A DNA stretch of 64,000 nt from Sorghum bicolor (taxonomy: Eukaryota > Streptophyta > Magnoliopsida > Poales > Poaceae): assembly GCF_000003195.3 (NCBI RefSeq), contig NC_012871.2, positions 21,954,658 through 22,018,657 of the forward strand, in the 5' to 3' direction. Position 1 is the stretch's first letter. Each line of letters begins with the position of its first letter. Both the position numbers and the translations under genes were made by a program. Positions 47,445 to 59,187 of this stretch are shown here, one piece after another. Below the pieces are notes generated by a model. It was not told the origin of the DNA and made no database searches. It was given only the letters and a program-made list of their open reading frames with translations.

Positions 47445-49123
47445 TCAATAATATGGTGGAGGTGGTGGTTGGAACTCCATCTGCTCTATCACGTACTCTA
47501 ATCTAGTCTGCATGTGCTGCTGTCCCTCATGTAGCTGTCTAAACTGCCGGTCCGCCTGGTGCTGCCAATATTCCTGCTGCTGAAACCTATCATCAATGTG
47601 ATGCTGCCAATGCTCGTGTGGGTGCAAGGTGTCGTTCACCGCCAGCTATCCCTGTTGAAGGTTAGTGAGATACAAGGATATGGCAGGATAATTATTAATA
47701 GGAGTCTCGAAGTGCTATTCAGGTGGCGGCACGTATTCATTTGTTGGTGGTGTATGGAACAGGTACGGTCCACCAGTGGTATGGTCCGCATTTCTGCGCA
47801 TATAAAATAATACACGGCCCCTCTGAAAATCTTGTCTAGTGCTATCTGGCTCCTGTGTGGGGAATATTCCCCATCCTGTGGATGTAGACGGCTCTCTTTG
47901 CTCATATGTGCCTTAGTCGGTGGACCATGGCTGATGTGGCTAATGTGACGCACCTAAATCATCAAAGTTAGTGTAATAAAAATAATCTGGACCCCATGCT
48001 GCTGGGTCAGCCTAGTGTAGACAGTTCTGGGCAGCCTGCTGATGTGTGCTGATGGACACCTGCCAATGTTAGTATTTTCTTAAAAACTAAAACTGTTAAC
48101 AGAATAGATTCCCAGTTCCCGGTCAGGCAGCTCGTACTCATTGCGGTATTTCTTATAAATCACGATTACTTTATTATTACGTCATTTCAGCATATGAGCA
48201 CGAAAGAAGAAATCATATCCAGTAATTATACAGTCATCAAGAATAAATGTGAGCGTAGCATTTGACGGTAATTCTAAACTTGCAGCTAAGCATGTGATGC
48301 AAGAGGTGAAAGAAATACTCCATTTTCTCATGGTAGGTAAAGTTTTCCAGTAACTCAACATTAACTTTACAGGTGATGCTTTTCTCTTTTTAATCATGAT
48401 ATATAATAAATGCAGCTCATCCTGTCTTATAGTGTTCAATTCTTCTCTGGAAAAGAAAGTAAAAGCTAACCATTTAAGCATGAATCTCAATGTGGGATGG
48501 TGGACTTTCTCAGTGGTATATTTTTGTTTACATTCAGGTTGCTTAGCATTGATGTTCTTTCAAAAATCATCTTTATTAAAATCTTTAAGAACATCAACTA
48601 TATTTACTACACACTGATCCGAAAATCCTAATGCTATACTGACAGTTTTCCATGTGAGAGTGAAAGGGTTGTTAAACATTCTAAAGGAAACATTATCATC
48701 ATCAAAATCTAGGGAGCTAATAAATTCTATAGTGAGTAATTTGCTACCGTATTCAGTAATTTCCCAAGCATCTTCCCATCCAATCATTCTAAAAATCAGC
48801 TCAAACTCAGAATCCATTCCGGTTTCATGGAGCAAAGCACTGTCAAATATGGGTGTATGCGTAAACTCCTTGGTATTTACCACATTTAATATTTCAACTT
48901 GAGGCCTAAGTGGTAATGAAATTTGATTAAGGTTTGTTAATTTATACCTCACTTCCCGTTGGGAAGAGGATGATGGGGTGTGATGCTCGGAAGGTGATGG
49001 AGGATCAATGTCCATTCCAGAACCGGTATGTGAAGGTGCTTAAGATGATGAACGGCTCCGGGTGCTGCGGAATGAGAGTGTCCTCCCGATGCTCCTGAGT
49101 GCACCTCCAACTTTGTGATTCAT
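47445..49123 (-). pseudogene. 3' ORF of the second Athila-like element (Athila ORF-type protein)
   Basis: One frame from MNHKVGG (49123), with a stop after the Arg/Ser-rich leader, then a readable region 49015-48182: FELIFRMIGWEDAWEITEYG, KLLTIEFISSLDF, VSFRMFNNPFTLTW, ALGFSDQC, then HHPTLRFMLKWLAF, FFSREELNTIRQDELHLLY, KKRKASPVKLMLSYW and GYDFFFRAHMLK. TGA replaces the Trp expected at DDF-KNI (about 48559). A Gln/His-rich tail continues to 47445 with QHQADRQFRQLHEGQQHMQ. The LTxEFLSSL and FRLF-type motifs match proteins known from Athila-like grass elements. Position is after protease on the same strand, i.e. the 3' (env-like) position. Its function is not known to me. Confidence 0.65.
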
Positions 49124-50080
49124 CCTGTCTTAAGAACACAAAGAACAAAACAAGAACAACAAGAACACAAGAACTCACAAATTAGTGAAACAAAAGAGAG
49201 AGAAGCGGGGGTTTCCACTTGATGCACTTGATCTTTCTTTTCTCTCTTCTTTTCTTCTCTAATTAAGAGTGATAATTGAAGGCTAAAATTTTGAAACTTG
49301 CAACCAGGGAGGAAAGAAGTGCTCTAGTTTGGAAATGAGTGTGTGATAGAGTGGAAGAAATAGGAGAGGGAGAGGAGAAAGGGGGCACCGGCTGGCGTGG
49401 GTGTGGGGCCAGCCGGTCCCACTACTTGGCCTTTGGCCCTCCCCTTTATGAGTGTGGACATATGCATGTGAGGAACATGTTGGTACATGTTTTGGTGTTT
49501 ATTCATGACACCAGGATGGAGTGGGGTGAAAAGGAGACATGCATGTGATGAAAGAAAAGTTGGAGTGTAATCAATAATTGGTGGCGGTGATGTGATGTGA
49601 GGTGACTTCATGTGATATGTGTAGGTCCCACATGTCTCCCATATTTATACCATATAATGACACAAAGATGAAAAACTAAATTACTTTTATGAATCTATGA
49701 AAAATTAGAATTCTAATGACAATATTTTTATAATTTTCTGCCACCACAGTAAATTCTACTGACGGGGTTGATACCCTCCGTTAGTAGTGATCACATGGGG
49801 CTTTAAACTCTAATTATAACATGCTTATTTTATTTTTCTTTTAATAATGCAACTTTTGAAAATAAATACGCTAAAAAGTAATGCGAGAATTTAATTTACT
49901 GATAACTACCGAGTTACCTCCCGTGAAGGTTTGGGATTTTTAAGTCCACCGACTTGGACTTCTGCAGTTGAATTATTCTTTATGATTGCTCTCCACTGTC
50001 GGAGATGGTGATGCATCTTGAATTCCTTGATCCTTTAGAATCTTGCATTGCTTGGGTCTTGGCCTGAAAGCGAATCGCTC
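49124..50080 (-). other. Non-coding spacer with possible internal promoter
   Basis: It separates protease (50081) from the 3' ORF (49123), where RT, RNase H and integrase should lie; none is present. On the minus strand a TATA box TATAAATAT lies at 49642-49650, a GCCGG-rich palindromic block at about 49385-49425 and a pyrimidine-rich leader at about 49210-49260, upstream of the ORF. Positions 49756-49787 form a near-perfect hairpin (CTACTGACGG / CCGTTAGTAG). Confidence 0.55.
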
Positions 50081-50592
50081 CTATTGACCATTAATGGTAA
50101 ATATTATTTCTACAGCTCCAACATTGATGGTTGCATTTGCAGTGTTTAGGAATGCTCGCCCAAGGACAAGAGGTATCTTCCTCTCTTCCTGCATGTCAAG
50201 TACTACAAAATCTATGGGAACAAAAAAGTCACGGATTTTTCTGGAATATTTTCTACTATCCCTACAGGGTAGCGGACTCATTGGTCAACTAGTTGCAAGC
50301 ACATTGTTGTTGGAGTGAGTGTGGAATAGTCGAGTTTGTCCAAGACCATCTTGGGCATAACGCTGACGCTTGCTCCAAGATCACATAGGGCGTTCTCGAA
50401 CATCTGGTTGCCTATAGAACAATCTATACTAGGACATCCTAGGTCATCCTTCTTGATGGGAGAAGAACGTAGGATTGCTTCACTACATGCCTCAGTTAGC
50501 TTGATGACTTCGGTTGACGGAAGTGGGCCTTTGTTGTTGAGGATCGCCCGAAGGTACTTTGCGTATGTAGGTACCTGCATAGCATCTAACAA
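50081..50592 (-). pseudogene. Athila-like protease remnant
   Basis: Minus-strand frames carry VPTYAKYLRAILNNKGPLPS, CSIGNQMFENALCDLGASVS (active-site block D-L-G-A-S), VMPKMVLDKL, then after a frameshift near 50285 VPIDFVVLDMQEERKIPLVL and GRAFLNTANATINV. This order (conserved pre-protease helix, DLGAS, LGRxFL) is typical of Athila proteases. It is continuous with the gag C-terminus upstream. Confidence 0.8.
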
Positions 50593-51121
50593 CAGAATGA
50601 CATGACATATAATTTCTGAATAACATCTACAAACTTTCTGAACCGCTCATCAGTGGTGGTACTCCTCCTTTGTGGGAAAGGTAGGAGGGTAGTATCATGG
50701 AAGTCTTTCATTAATTCGGGCTCTTGTGCATCAACTGGTGGTGAAGGTACGTCACTTCTTTTTCTTTATTGTTCTCTCCAGCTTCTTTGTCTACCTGCAC
50801 TGATTGTGAAGGTCTATGTGCCCCTTCTGGGTAAGGTGGATCATGTGTAACTTTACCTCCTCTAGTAGATATTGCTTTAATCTGTTCATGGTTAGTGGCA
50901 GACAAAATAGAGGCTAGATGTGTAATCTGTGACTCTATCTTTTTATTGAACATTATTTGTTCTTTAACTGCTAGAGAAAAATTATCTAATTTTAAATTAA
51001 TTCCTTCTAACATTTCATCATTAATAGCAAGCTTCTTATAAATACTCTCATTAATTCTAGCTTGTTCTAATATTAATTCTCTCAAGGGTGGTTGTCTTTG
51101 ATTTGAATTGTAATTATTTTG
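50593..51121 (-). pseudogene. Athila-like gag C-terminal remnant
   Basis: From 51085 leftwards: a helical, probably coiled-coil stretch (EGINLKLDNFSLAVKEQIMF, NKKIESQITHLASIL), then HEQIKAISTRGGKV and a Pro-rich link to protease. The upstream part of gag is cut off by the Tat element G2 inserted at 51122. Confidence 0.7.
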
Positions 51122-51899
51122 TGTTGATGCAAAATCAGATCTACAAACACAAATGGCTAATACCTGATTCTAATGTTGAGGCGTGCCAACCGATTTGACC
51201 TAATAATCGACAAACGTGATAACTTGAATACTTTGGTCCCGACAACAGCGATACGCCCGGATGTCACGGCCAAGAGGTACTCACATGAAACTCAAGAATT
51301 CGTCAAGTATTGCTCATTGAATCCATGAGAACTCGTAGACAAAATAAAATGTGTGAGTTGACGAAGTCGCCGAAAAAGTAGATGTAAAAGTAGATGTAAA
51401 ACTTGTGTATGATATTGATTGATTGTTCCCTACATTGCCGCTAGGCCTATATTTATACCCTAGCCTAAAGAGTTACAACCGTATACGACTAGGATCTAAT
51501 TCTAGACAAAACAGGACTCTTACATAAGGTATGCTTTAATAAATACATAGAAAACAACACCTATCTATTCCGGTGTCCATCTCAATTACGATGAAACCTT
51601 CCATGGGCTCCTGCTTCATCGGCATACCCTTTGTAGCTACCTTAGCAATTCCCATGCTCTCCTTCATCGGCATCGACGATTAGTTGCCTTCATCGGCATT
51701 GGTGATCAGTCATTCTCTATCGGCATTGGCGATCAATCAGCAATGAGTAGTAGCCACCGTCCCCATCCACAGACCAACAACATCCTCCACCCATCATTCT
51801 GTCATCGGTATCATCGGCTATCGGCACCTTTTTCAATTTCTTGATTGCCAATCAGCTCTTCCCGACCATCCTGACTTATGCCTAAAAATGGTGTCAACA
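51122..51899 (-). repeat. G2 3' LTR
   Basis: 778 bp, TGTTGATGCAAAATC...AAATGGTGTCAACA. On the element's strand TATA box GGGTATAAATATAGG lies at about 51446-51460. The right third is rich in ATCGGCATNG words (51615-51835). Confidence 0.85.
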
Positions 51900-51916
51900 C
51901 ATGTCCCCCAATTTCA
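51900..51916 (-). other. G2 polypurine tract
   Basis: Minus-strand TGAAATTGGGGGACATG directly before the 3' LTR start TGTTGACACC. Confidence 0.8.
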
Positions 51917-52303
51917 GAGTATGAAATCTTTAATGCTTCGAAATTCTGTCCGCATAATGACGATCTTTCCATAATTACTTTCCTTCTAGTAAAAATTTAT
52001 TACCAAATCCAAACAAATTCAATCCTGATCTCCGTATCTCAGTAAATATCTCAAATCTTCCAACAACCTGTGCCTAATTCATAGGGAAAATGCCCATCGG
52101 CAACTTTACTGTTAGGACAGATTGCCAATGACTTAAAATATTGCTTGCAGTGGAATATCCCTAAGATCATGATTACTTGCCGTCAAATTACCTGCACAAT
52201 CCCTTGATTATCGTGCGAACAGTTACCATATCCATCTGAACAACCTCGAATTTCACGGATATGGCAAAGAGATAAGTCCAAAATGCACCCACTCATTTCA
52301 ACC

Positions 52304-52311
52304 TATAAATA
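52304..52311 (+). promoter_or_regulatory. TATA box of the G2 antisense gene
   Basis: TATAAATA on the plus strand, about 180 bp before the ATG at 52485, in a context (ACCTATAAATACTTCCTTC) typical of plant promoters. No competing TATA-like sequence is seen nearby on this strand. Confidence 0.6.
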
Positions 52312-52484
52312 CTTCCTTCTTCAGCACTCATCTTCCACCTTGCCATTCTCTACCCCCAAAGTCATCTTTCCCCGGCGGCGACCTCGACGAAAAGCTCAAG
52401 CACTTCCAGCAACGAGAAGCTTCCCTGCAGCAAAACTGTCCCAAAACCCTCAAGCCTTCGGTTCTCTCTTCACCTTGGAAGGAA

Positions 52485-55400
52485 ATGGCTGTCAACTTCA
52501 CTGTGCCTGAGGTTAATCCAATCTTATTCTCTTTTCCTCCTTACTGTAGTTATTTATATTTTCGCCAGTCAATATACTTAGTATTTTCCTCCTGTTTTTT
52601 CAATCTTTTTCCTCCCCAAACTTTAGGATTTAAGTGACAAGATAGTCATTCCCACCGAACAACCTCACCTCCAATGCCTAGGTCCAATGGGTGATCTAGA
52701 TCCCACTGATATAATCAACACAAAAACCAACAGGATCCCCTTTAGAGCCGAAAACCTCTCTTTAGATCTATCGAAGGACACTTCCAATCCTGGCCAAAAC
52801 CCACTAAGGGTTGGAAAGATTGGTTTCCGAGAGTCAGTGGGGCTAATGAAGTATAGTGGGGGGAACACAAACTAGACCAATGTATCAGGCTCTCCATTGC
52901 CGATATGGAGAAGAATGAGTTAATGATGATAGCAGCTTCATACTTCTGGGCAGACACTCTCAATGCTTTCATATTTGGTCATGGCCCAGCTTCCCCTACG
53001 CTTGCCGATGTCCTCATGCTTACTGGCTTAGATATCTCAACTGCCGATGATAGTGGTATTTTCAACCGGAAATGTGAGTACAAAGTAGAAACCCGTAACA
53101 TCAGCGGCTGGTCAGGATACATCCAAAACTATCGGCAGACTAGATCGGTTGGCCAGAGAGAGCATGCCATCTTTCTGAATATGTGGCTGGACAAGTTCAT
53201 CTTTTGCGGCCGATCGGTAGGGCCAACTTCTGTTTACCTATCGGCAGCAGAGCGACTAGCCAATGGTAATTGATTCCCCCTTGGCCGATACCTTCTGGGC
53301 TCTGTCTATTACCTCCTCCATCAAGTAGCTGAAAAACTTCTGCTAGGTGATCCCATCAGCAACCTGGGAGGCCCTTGGTGATTCATTAATATGTTGCTTA
53401 ATGCCCATATGCATAAACGTCTGCAATGGAATTTCTTTGTGCAACAGTTTCCATAGGATATTGCCGAGGACTATGAACTAGCAGAGGATGAATCGGCAAC
53501 ATGCTCACCCCTCAATTATGGTGAGGCCACCATAATCCTCCCTGGGATCGATGCAAATGAGAACCAGATCGGCCGATCCTTCCAAACATTCTACAATGGT
53601 CTTTCCAAGGATCATCAGACTTGGATGCCTTACGAAGATGAAGAATCTAGATTCCCACTCACCTTCCATCCTGCCAATGATGCACTCAACAAGGATAATG
53701 ACTTGATGATGGCAATCATCACCCCAGAGCAATCCCAGTGAACAACTTTGGTAGTGGAAAGAATGCCAACACAACTTATGAATTTTATAACCCATCGGCA
53801 CTATCTCGTCAACTAGCTTTTGGTCAGTTGCCTATCAAACTCTGCTATGCCAATGTGGTCAAGCCAAGAGAGACAATGACCAGCGGACTCGAATGGATCA
53901 GGGTAGCCCAACTCTTGCCAAATGCCAATACAACAGATATTGATCTATCAGCTTAGGTTCCAGCCTCCTTCATTACCCAATCATATAAGTTGTGGTGGGA
54001 AGAATGGAAAGAACATCTGTTCAAGGTATCAGTTCACATGTAACGGAACATGATCGACCCCGAGCATGAAATCCTCGACAACATTGTAAGTTCCTTTCCG
54101 ATACTCAATCCTTTCTTCAGTTTTAACTTTATCGGCAACTTACTTCTTTATTTCAACAGGTTGATGATCCAGCACCAGTAGTGAGTAGAAGTGGGCGGCC
54201 GATCAACCTCCATCCGGTATCCCTAGTCTCTTTAATCGGCCACAATGCCCCCAGCCTAGCAGCCTTAATGCACCGAGGTGTTTGTTTCAAGAAGATGACC
54301 ACTAAACGGTCGAAAACCTCTCCATCGGTAGCTGTTGCCACTCTGGCACAAGCTTTCAAGGTAAATTTAAAATTTTTCCATTATTCCGATTTCATCCCAT
54401 ACTTACATTATTCTTTCAGGGTGCATCAGCTACGACTGGAACGTCATCGGTAACTTTACTCTGCACCAGATACTTTCACTCTTCAATGAATTCCAAAAAT
54501 ATTCCACTGCTCTTATGTTTTTAACTCATAAAATTTCAAATCTTGTGACAGCAAACTAGTGCATCGGCAAGGGTTCAATCATCAAGTGCCGATGCCCCCC
54601 AGTCGACCGCCGGCCAGGCTCTTCCTAAGAGGAAAGCAGCCAAAAGCACCAAGACCCAGTCAAAGCGGCACAAAATAGTACCATCCTCCTCGCCTCATCC
54701 GGCGCCTCAGACTCAAACAACACCATCCTCACTGCCCCATCCAGCGCCCCAGATTCAAGCAGACCTAGCCGATGCACCTGAGCAGATCACCGATCCAGTT
54801 GACCAAGGCACGTCATCGGCCGTTACTCCTGAGCAGACAATCATCATTCCCCCTTCAAGGTAAAGTATCAATCACAAAATTATTACCGATAGACCTTTAT
54901 ACAAATACTATCGTCACCCTTAGTATTTTCAGTTGAAGACATTCCATCGGTAGCTCCAGCCAGTCAGGGCATGGTACAAGTCACATCTGCAAGCCAGAGG
55001 CAAGAGATTGCTCTGAAACAAGTAAGCTACCCAATCTGCTGGATTCTGTATCATTAGTACTTAATTCTAGTTAACTCATTCTCCCCTTTGTTTCTAGGAA
55101 CAAGATTCTCCCGATAGTTAGTTCTCCATTGCCATCGATATCTCTGACAACGAAGGTGAAGAGGCAAGTTCTTCATTGGCACTTGGAATCGCATTAGCAG
55201 AGATTAAGTCCAAGCTCGAAAATTTACTGGCCCTATTATAGCAAGACACAACTCAGCTAGTGGATGATTTCGATCCAGCCAAGTCTATCTTTAAGACTCT
55301 CTACGGTCACATTCCTGCCGATGCTGAGGAGATGCTTTTTCAAGCTTCCCACCTGGATAGCCGCCAGCTTCAGTACCAAAAGGCCGTTCAGCGCCTTGCC

Positions 55401-55793
55401 GATAGAGCTGCTCACGCCCAGCTCAAAGAGGAGATGCTGCAATTGAAGCACGCTGCCGATGAGAAGCATAAGAGCATCAACACTTTGCAATCCTCGGGTG
55501 TGGAACTAAAATAGAAAATCTCTGATATATCGGCAAAGAGAGAGGCCCTGCTTGCTGAACTTAAACAAGTAGAGGAAGCTTTGACCCAGGCCCAATAGGA
55601 AGAAAGTCAACTGCCCGACGTACTCAAAAATATTCAGCAGGAGAGGGATGTCTAAGCCCGCAAGGTGCTGAAGATGAAGAAGAAATTGAAACCAGTAGAA
55701 GATTTGGCCGATGAAGACACCAAAGAAATAGAAGAAGCTAATCAGATTCGCCTGCGTGCGATATCGGCCATCCATGCTCTCTTAAACATGTAA
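52485..55793 (+). pseudogene. Antisense, intron-containing PMD-like gene of G2
   Basis: It runs opposite to gag-pol. Predicted exons: 52485-52511, 52627-54085, 54160-54360, 54420-54449, 54552-54859, 54933-55021, 55098-55793; every junction is GT-AG. Exon 2 is plant mobile domain-like: WKDWFPRVSGANEV, LDQCIRLSIADMEKNELMMI, SYFWADTLNAFIFGHG, SPTLADVLMLTGLDIS, FLNMWLDKFIFCGRS, then LGGPWWFINMLLNAHMHKR and YEFYNPSALSRQLAFGQLP. Middle exons are Ala/Pro/Ser-rich with basic runs (RKAAKSTKTQSKRH). The last exon is coiled-coil-like (KAVQRLADRAAHAQLKEEM, KREALLAELKQVEEA). Stops at WW (about 52855), 53271 and in the last exon, plus a frame change near 52775, show decay. PMD proteins occur both as host genes and in transposons; the role here is unknown. 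Confidence 0.75.
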
Positions 55794-55941
55794 ACTCCTC
55801 CATCAGGAGCATGTTTTGTTGGTTCTTTTGAAAAACACTAGCATTTGATTTAGCCGATAGGATTGTTATCGGCACTTAAACTCCTTATGCATTGACCCAG
55901 ATACACCGATATTTTGTCTAGCCGATAGGATTGTTATCGGC
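55794..55941. terminator. Duplicated hairpins between converging G2 genes
   Basis: A 68-bp unit is repeated in tandem; each copy has the perfect 7-bp inverted repeat GCCGATA-GGATTGT-TATCGGC (55853-55873 and 55921-55941) followed by CACTTAAAC and TATGCAT/CATGCAT. It lies exactly between the antisense stop (55793) and the integrase end, and overlaps the latter's last codons. A role in ending both transcripts is an inference from position. Confidence 0.55.
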
Positions 55942-57060
55942 ACTTAAACGTTTCATGCATCAACCCAAATACTAGGGTAGTATTTTTTAAATATTTTCCA
56001 TTCAATGCTCTGGGAAATTCAACTCCTTTGAGAGTCTCTAGAATATATGCATTGCCAGGAGCAGATCGACTTATCCGATAAGGACCTTCCCAATTAGGAG
56101 ACCATTTTCCAAATTTCAAACTTTTAGTCCCAATCGGTAGAATTAATTTCCAAACTAAATCACCATCGGCGAACTCCTTAACTTTTACCCTCTTATCATA
56201 CCATCTGGCTACTCTCCTTTTATTCTCTTCTATACTCACCAGAGCCTTTAACCGATGACCCGCCAAATCTTCCAACTCATCTTTCATCAGAGTAGTATAA
56301 TCATCGGCAGTCAACTGATCCTGAGAAAATATTCACCTAGAATCAGTTATAATTTCCCAAGGTAAAACTACATCATGTCCATATACCAACTGATACGGTG
56401 ATACTTTGGACGCTCCATGACACGCCATCTGATACAACCACAAAGCTTCATTTAATAGTGTATGCCATCGCCTAGGATTTTCTTCAATCTTTCACTTCAT
56501 GAGCTTAACAATTCCATTGTTAGAAGCCTCAGCCAGTCCATTAGCTTGAGCATAGAAAGGAGAAGAATTCAACACTTTAATCCCCATACCGATTTCGAAT
56601 TCATCAAACTCTCCTGATGTAAACATAGTACCCTGATCGGTAGTAATTGTCTAAGGAATTCCAAATCGGTAAACAATATATTCTTTTACAAAATCAATCA
56701 TATTGGCCGATGTCACCTTCTTTAAAGGAATAGCTTCAACCCCACTTGGTGAAATAATCTGTGGCAACAAGAATAAACTTATGCCCTTTGCTTGATGGAG
56801 GATAAATTTGGCCAATGAGATCAATAGCCCATCCCCAAAACGGCCAAGGTTTAATAATAGGATACATAGACGATGCAGGTGCCCTTTGAATATTACCAAA
56901 CTTCTAACATCCTTGGCATCCTTTGAAATATTTAAAACAATCTTCAAGAATTGTTGGCCAATAATACCCATTTCGCCTAATCATCCATTTCATTTTGAAA
57001 GCTGACTGATGTGCTCCACATACTCCTCATGGATTTCACCCATCAAAGCTTTGGACTCAT
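55934..57060 (-). pseudogene. G2 integrase
   Basis: In several frames: zinc-finger remnant (FKYFKGCQGC, about 56940-56905), core with AIDLIGQIYPPSSKG (first Asp, about 56830), VEAIPLKKVTSANMIDFVKE, TTDQGTMF (second Asp, about 56640), ANGLAEASN and ALWLYQMACHGASK (about 56555-56420), and an open C-terminal domain at 56314-55934 (DGDLVWKLILPIG, FGKWSPNWEGPYRIS). Stops interrupt the core. The family and order are the same as in G1. Confidence 0.85.
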
Positions 57061-57346
57061 CATCACCAAGGCATCTGAGCAAAACTCCATCCACATTACG
57101 ATAATACAACTCGTCATCAAGGAGCACATACTTAGTGGCTTGAAATCTAACACGCCTCTCAACTTTCTTAGATGGATCTTTTAAGTAATCAATGATTTTC
57201 TTTCTCTAGTCATCAGCACTGATTGCCAATGAAAATACCTCTAGGATAGGTTGATATCCCGAGGCATGCTGAGCCAACCGATTAGCCTCCTCATTATGTA
57301 ATCGGGGAATATGTTCTAAACAGAAATCTTTGAATTCCTTTAATAA

Positions 57347-58102
57347 CTATAAGCATCTTTCATAATAAAATATCAAAATCTCACTTCGACATTCATAAAC
57401 CCCTGTTAACTGATTTATAATAAGCATAGAATCATCGAAGATTTCAACTGCATTGGCATGAACTCCCCTTAACAACTCTAATCCTTTGACCAAAGCTTGG
57501 TACTCAGCCTGATTATTTGTCGACGTAGCAACAATCGGCAAAGAAAACTCATACTTCTTTCCTCGAGGAGAAATCAATACTATACCGATGCCTGCTCCTT
57601 GATCACATGTAGACACATCAAAGAAAAGTGCCCAAGGAGCAACTTCAAAAGAATTCACCAAACCGCAATGCTGACTAACAAAATCGGCCATAATCTGTCC
57701 CTTGACTACTTTAGCCCATTCATAACGCAGATAAAATTCTGACAAGGCTAATATCTATTTATCGATTCTCCCACTCATAATCGGCAATGACAACATGTAT
57801 CTGACTACGTTATCTTTGCATATAATAGTACATTCGGCTAATAGCAAATAATGCCTTAATTTAGTACAGGAAAAGTATAGACACAAGCATAATTTCTCAA
57901 TAGCTGAATACCTTGTCTTGGCATTCACCAATCTCCTACTTAAGTAATAAATCACACGTTCTTTCCCTTCAAATTCTTGAATGGGAGCTAAACCGATAAC
58001 TGCATCATCAGTCGATAAATACAATCTGAAGGGTTTCCCATGCTGTGGTGAAACTAATACTGGAGGATTTGTCAAATACCTCTTAATTTCATTTAAAGTC
58101 AA
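57347..58102 (-). pseudogene. G2 RNase H and second (Tat-type) RNase H
   Basis: The first RNase H is at 58102-57755 (QHGKPFRLYLSTDDAVIGLA, RVIYYLSRRLVNAKTRYSAI, LCLYFSCTKLRHYLL). After a stop at about 57750 the second domain (57745-57347) has WALFFDVSTCDQGAG (the usual Gly after Asp is Val), TSTNNQAEYQALVKGLELL and IFDDSMLIINQLTG, with its Asp and Glu catalytic positions still readable. Dual RNase H confirms the Tat lineage. Confidence 0.87.
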
Positions 58103-58109
58103 CTGTTAT

Positions 58110-59187
58110 TCTTTTCCCCACACAAACTCTTGATCGGCCTTTAGTTTGAGCAAAGCACTGAAGACTTTAATCTTACCCGGTAGATTAGATATAAATCGCC
58201 TAATAAAATTAATTTTGCCGATCAGAGATTGAAGCTCAGTCTTATCGGCAGGAGCAACTACCTTGTTGATTGCATCAATAGTCCTCCTACTAATTTCAAT
58301 TCATCTCTGATGCACCATGAAACCTAAAAATTGGCCTGCCGAAACGCCAAATGCACATTTATTAGGATTCATCTTTAAACCATGTTTCCTTGTGCATTCA
58401 AGTATCTTTCGTAGATCGGCAAAATGCTTTACGAAATCTCCAGACTTAACTACCACATCATCAATATAAATTTCCTCCAATGTGCCGATGAATTCATGGA
58501 AGATAAAATTCATGGCCCTTTGATAAGTAGCACCATCATTTTTTAAGCCAAAAGTCATGACTATCCATTCAAATAACCCAACATGGCTAGGACACCTAAA
58601 TGCAGTCTTGGGAATATCATCTTTAGCCATGAATATTTGATTATACCCTACATTGCCATCCATGAAGCTAATAATTCGATGTCCAGCCGTAGCATCAACC
58701 AACAAATCGGCAACCGGCATTGGATAACCATCCATCGGCGTAGCTTTGTTAAGATTTCTAAAGTCAATGCACACACAAAGCTTTCCATTCTTTTTGTAGA
58801 CAGGAACAACATTGGAAATCCACTCAGCATATGACACTGCCAAATAAACTTAGCTTCAATGAGTTTGGTTATTTCAGCCTTAATATCAGGAAGAATATTA
58901 GGGTTGCATCGGCGTGCTGGCTGCTGATGCGGCCGAAATCCAGACTTAATAGGTAACCGATGTTCGACAATCGATCAGTCTAATCCAGGCATCTAAGTAT
59001 AATCCCAACCAAAGCAATCTTTATATTCCTTTAATAGATTGGTTAATTGCTGCTTACATTCAGAATCTAACTTAGCACTAATAAAAGTAGGCCTTGGCCT
59101 ATCACCACTTCCTATGTCTATCTCTAATAAATAATTAGCCAATGTAAACCTCTGTCCTAATTTTCCATCATCGGCGAACCTATCCAT
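58110..59187 (-). pseudogene. G2 reverse transcriptase
   Basis: Linker at 59187-58993 (FISAKLDSECKQQLTNLLKE), then RT at 58843-58301: EWISNVVPVYKKNGKLCV, IDFRNLNKATPMDGYPMP, NVGYNQIFMAKDDIPKTAFR, VMTFGLKNDGATYQRAMNFI and YIDDVVVKS (about 58470-58448), ending HGLKMNPNKCAFGVSAG. The stretch between 58990 and 58845 is frameshifted. All catalytic Asp residues of the palm are present. Confidence 0.88.
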
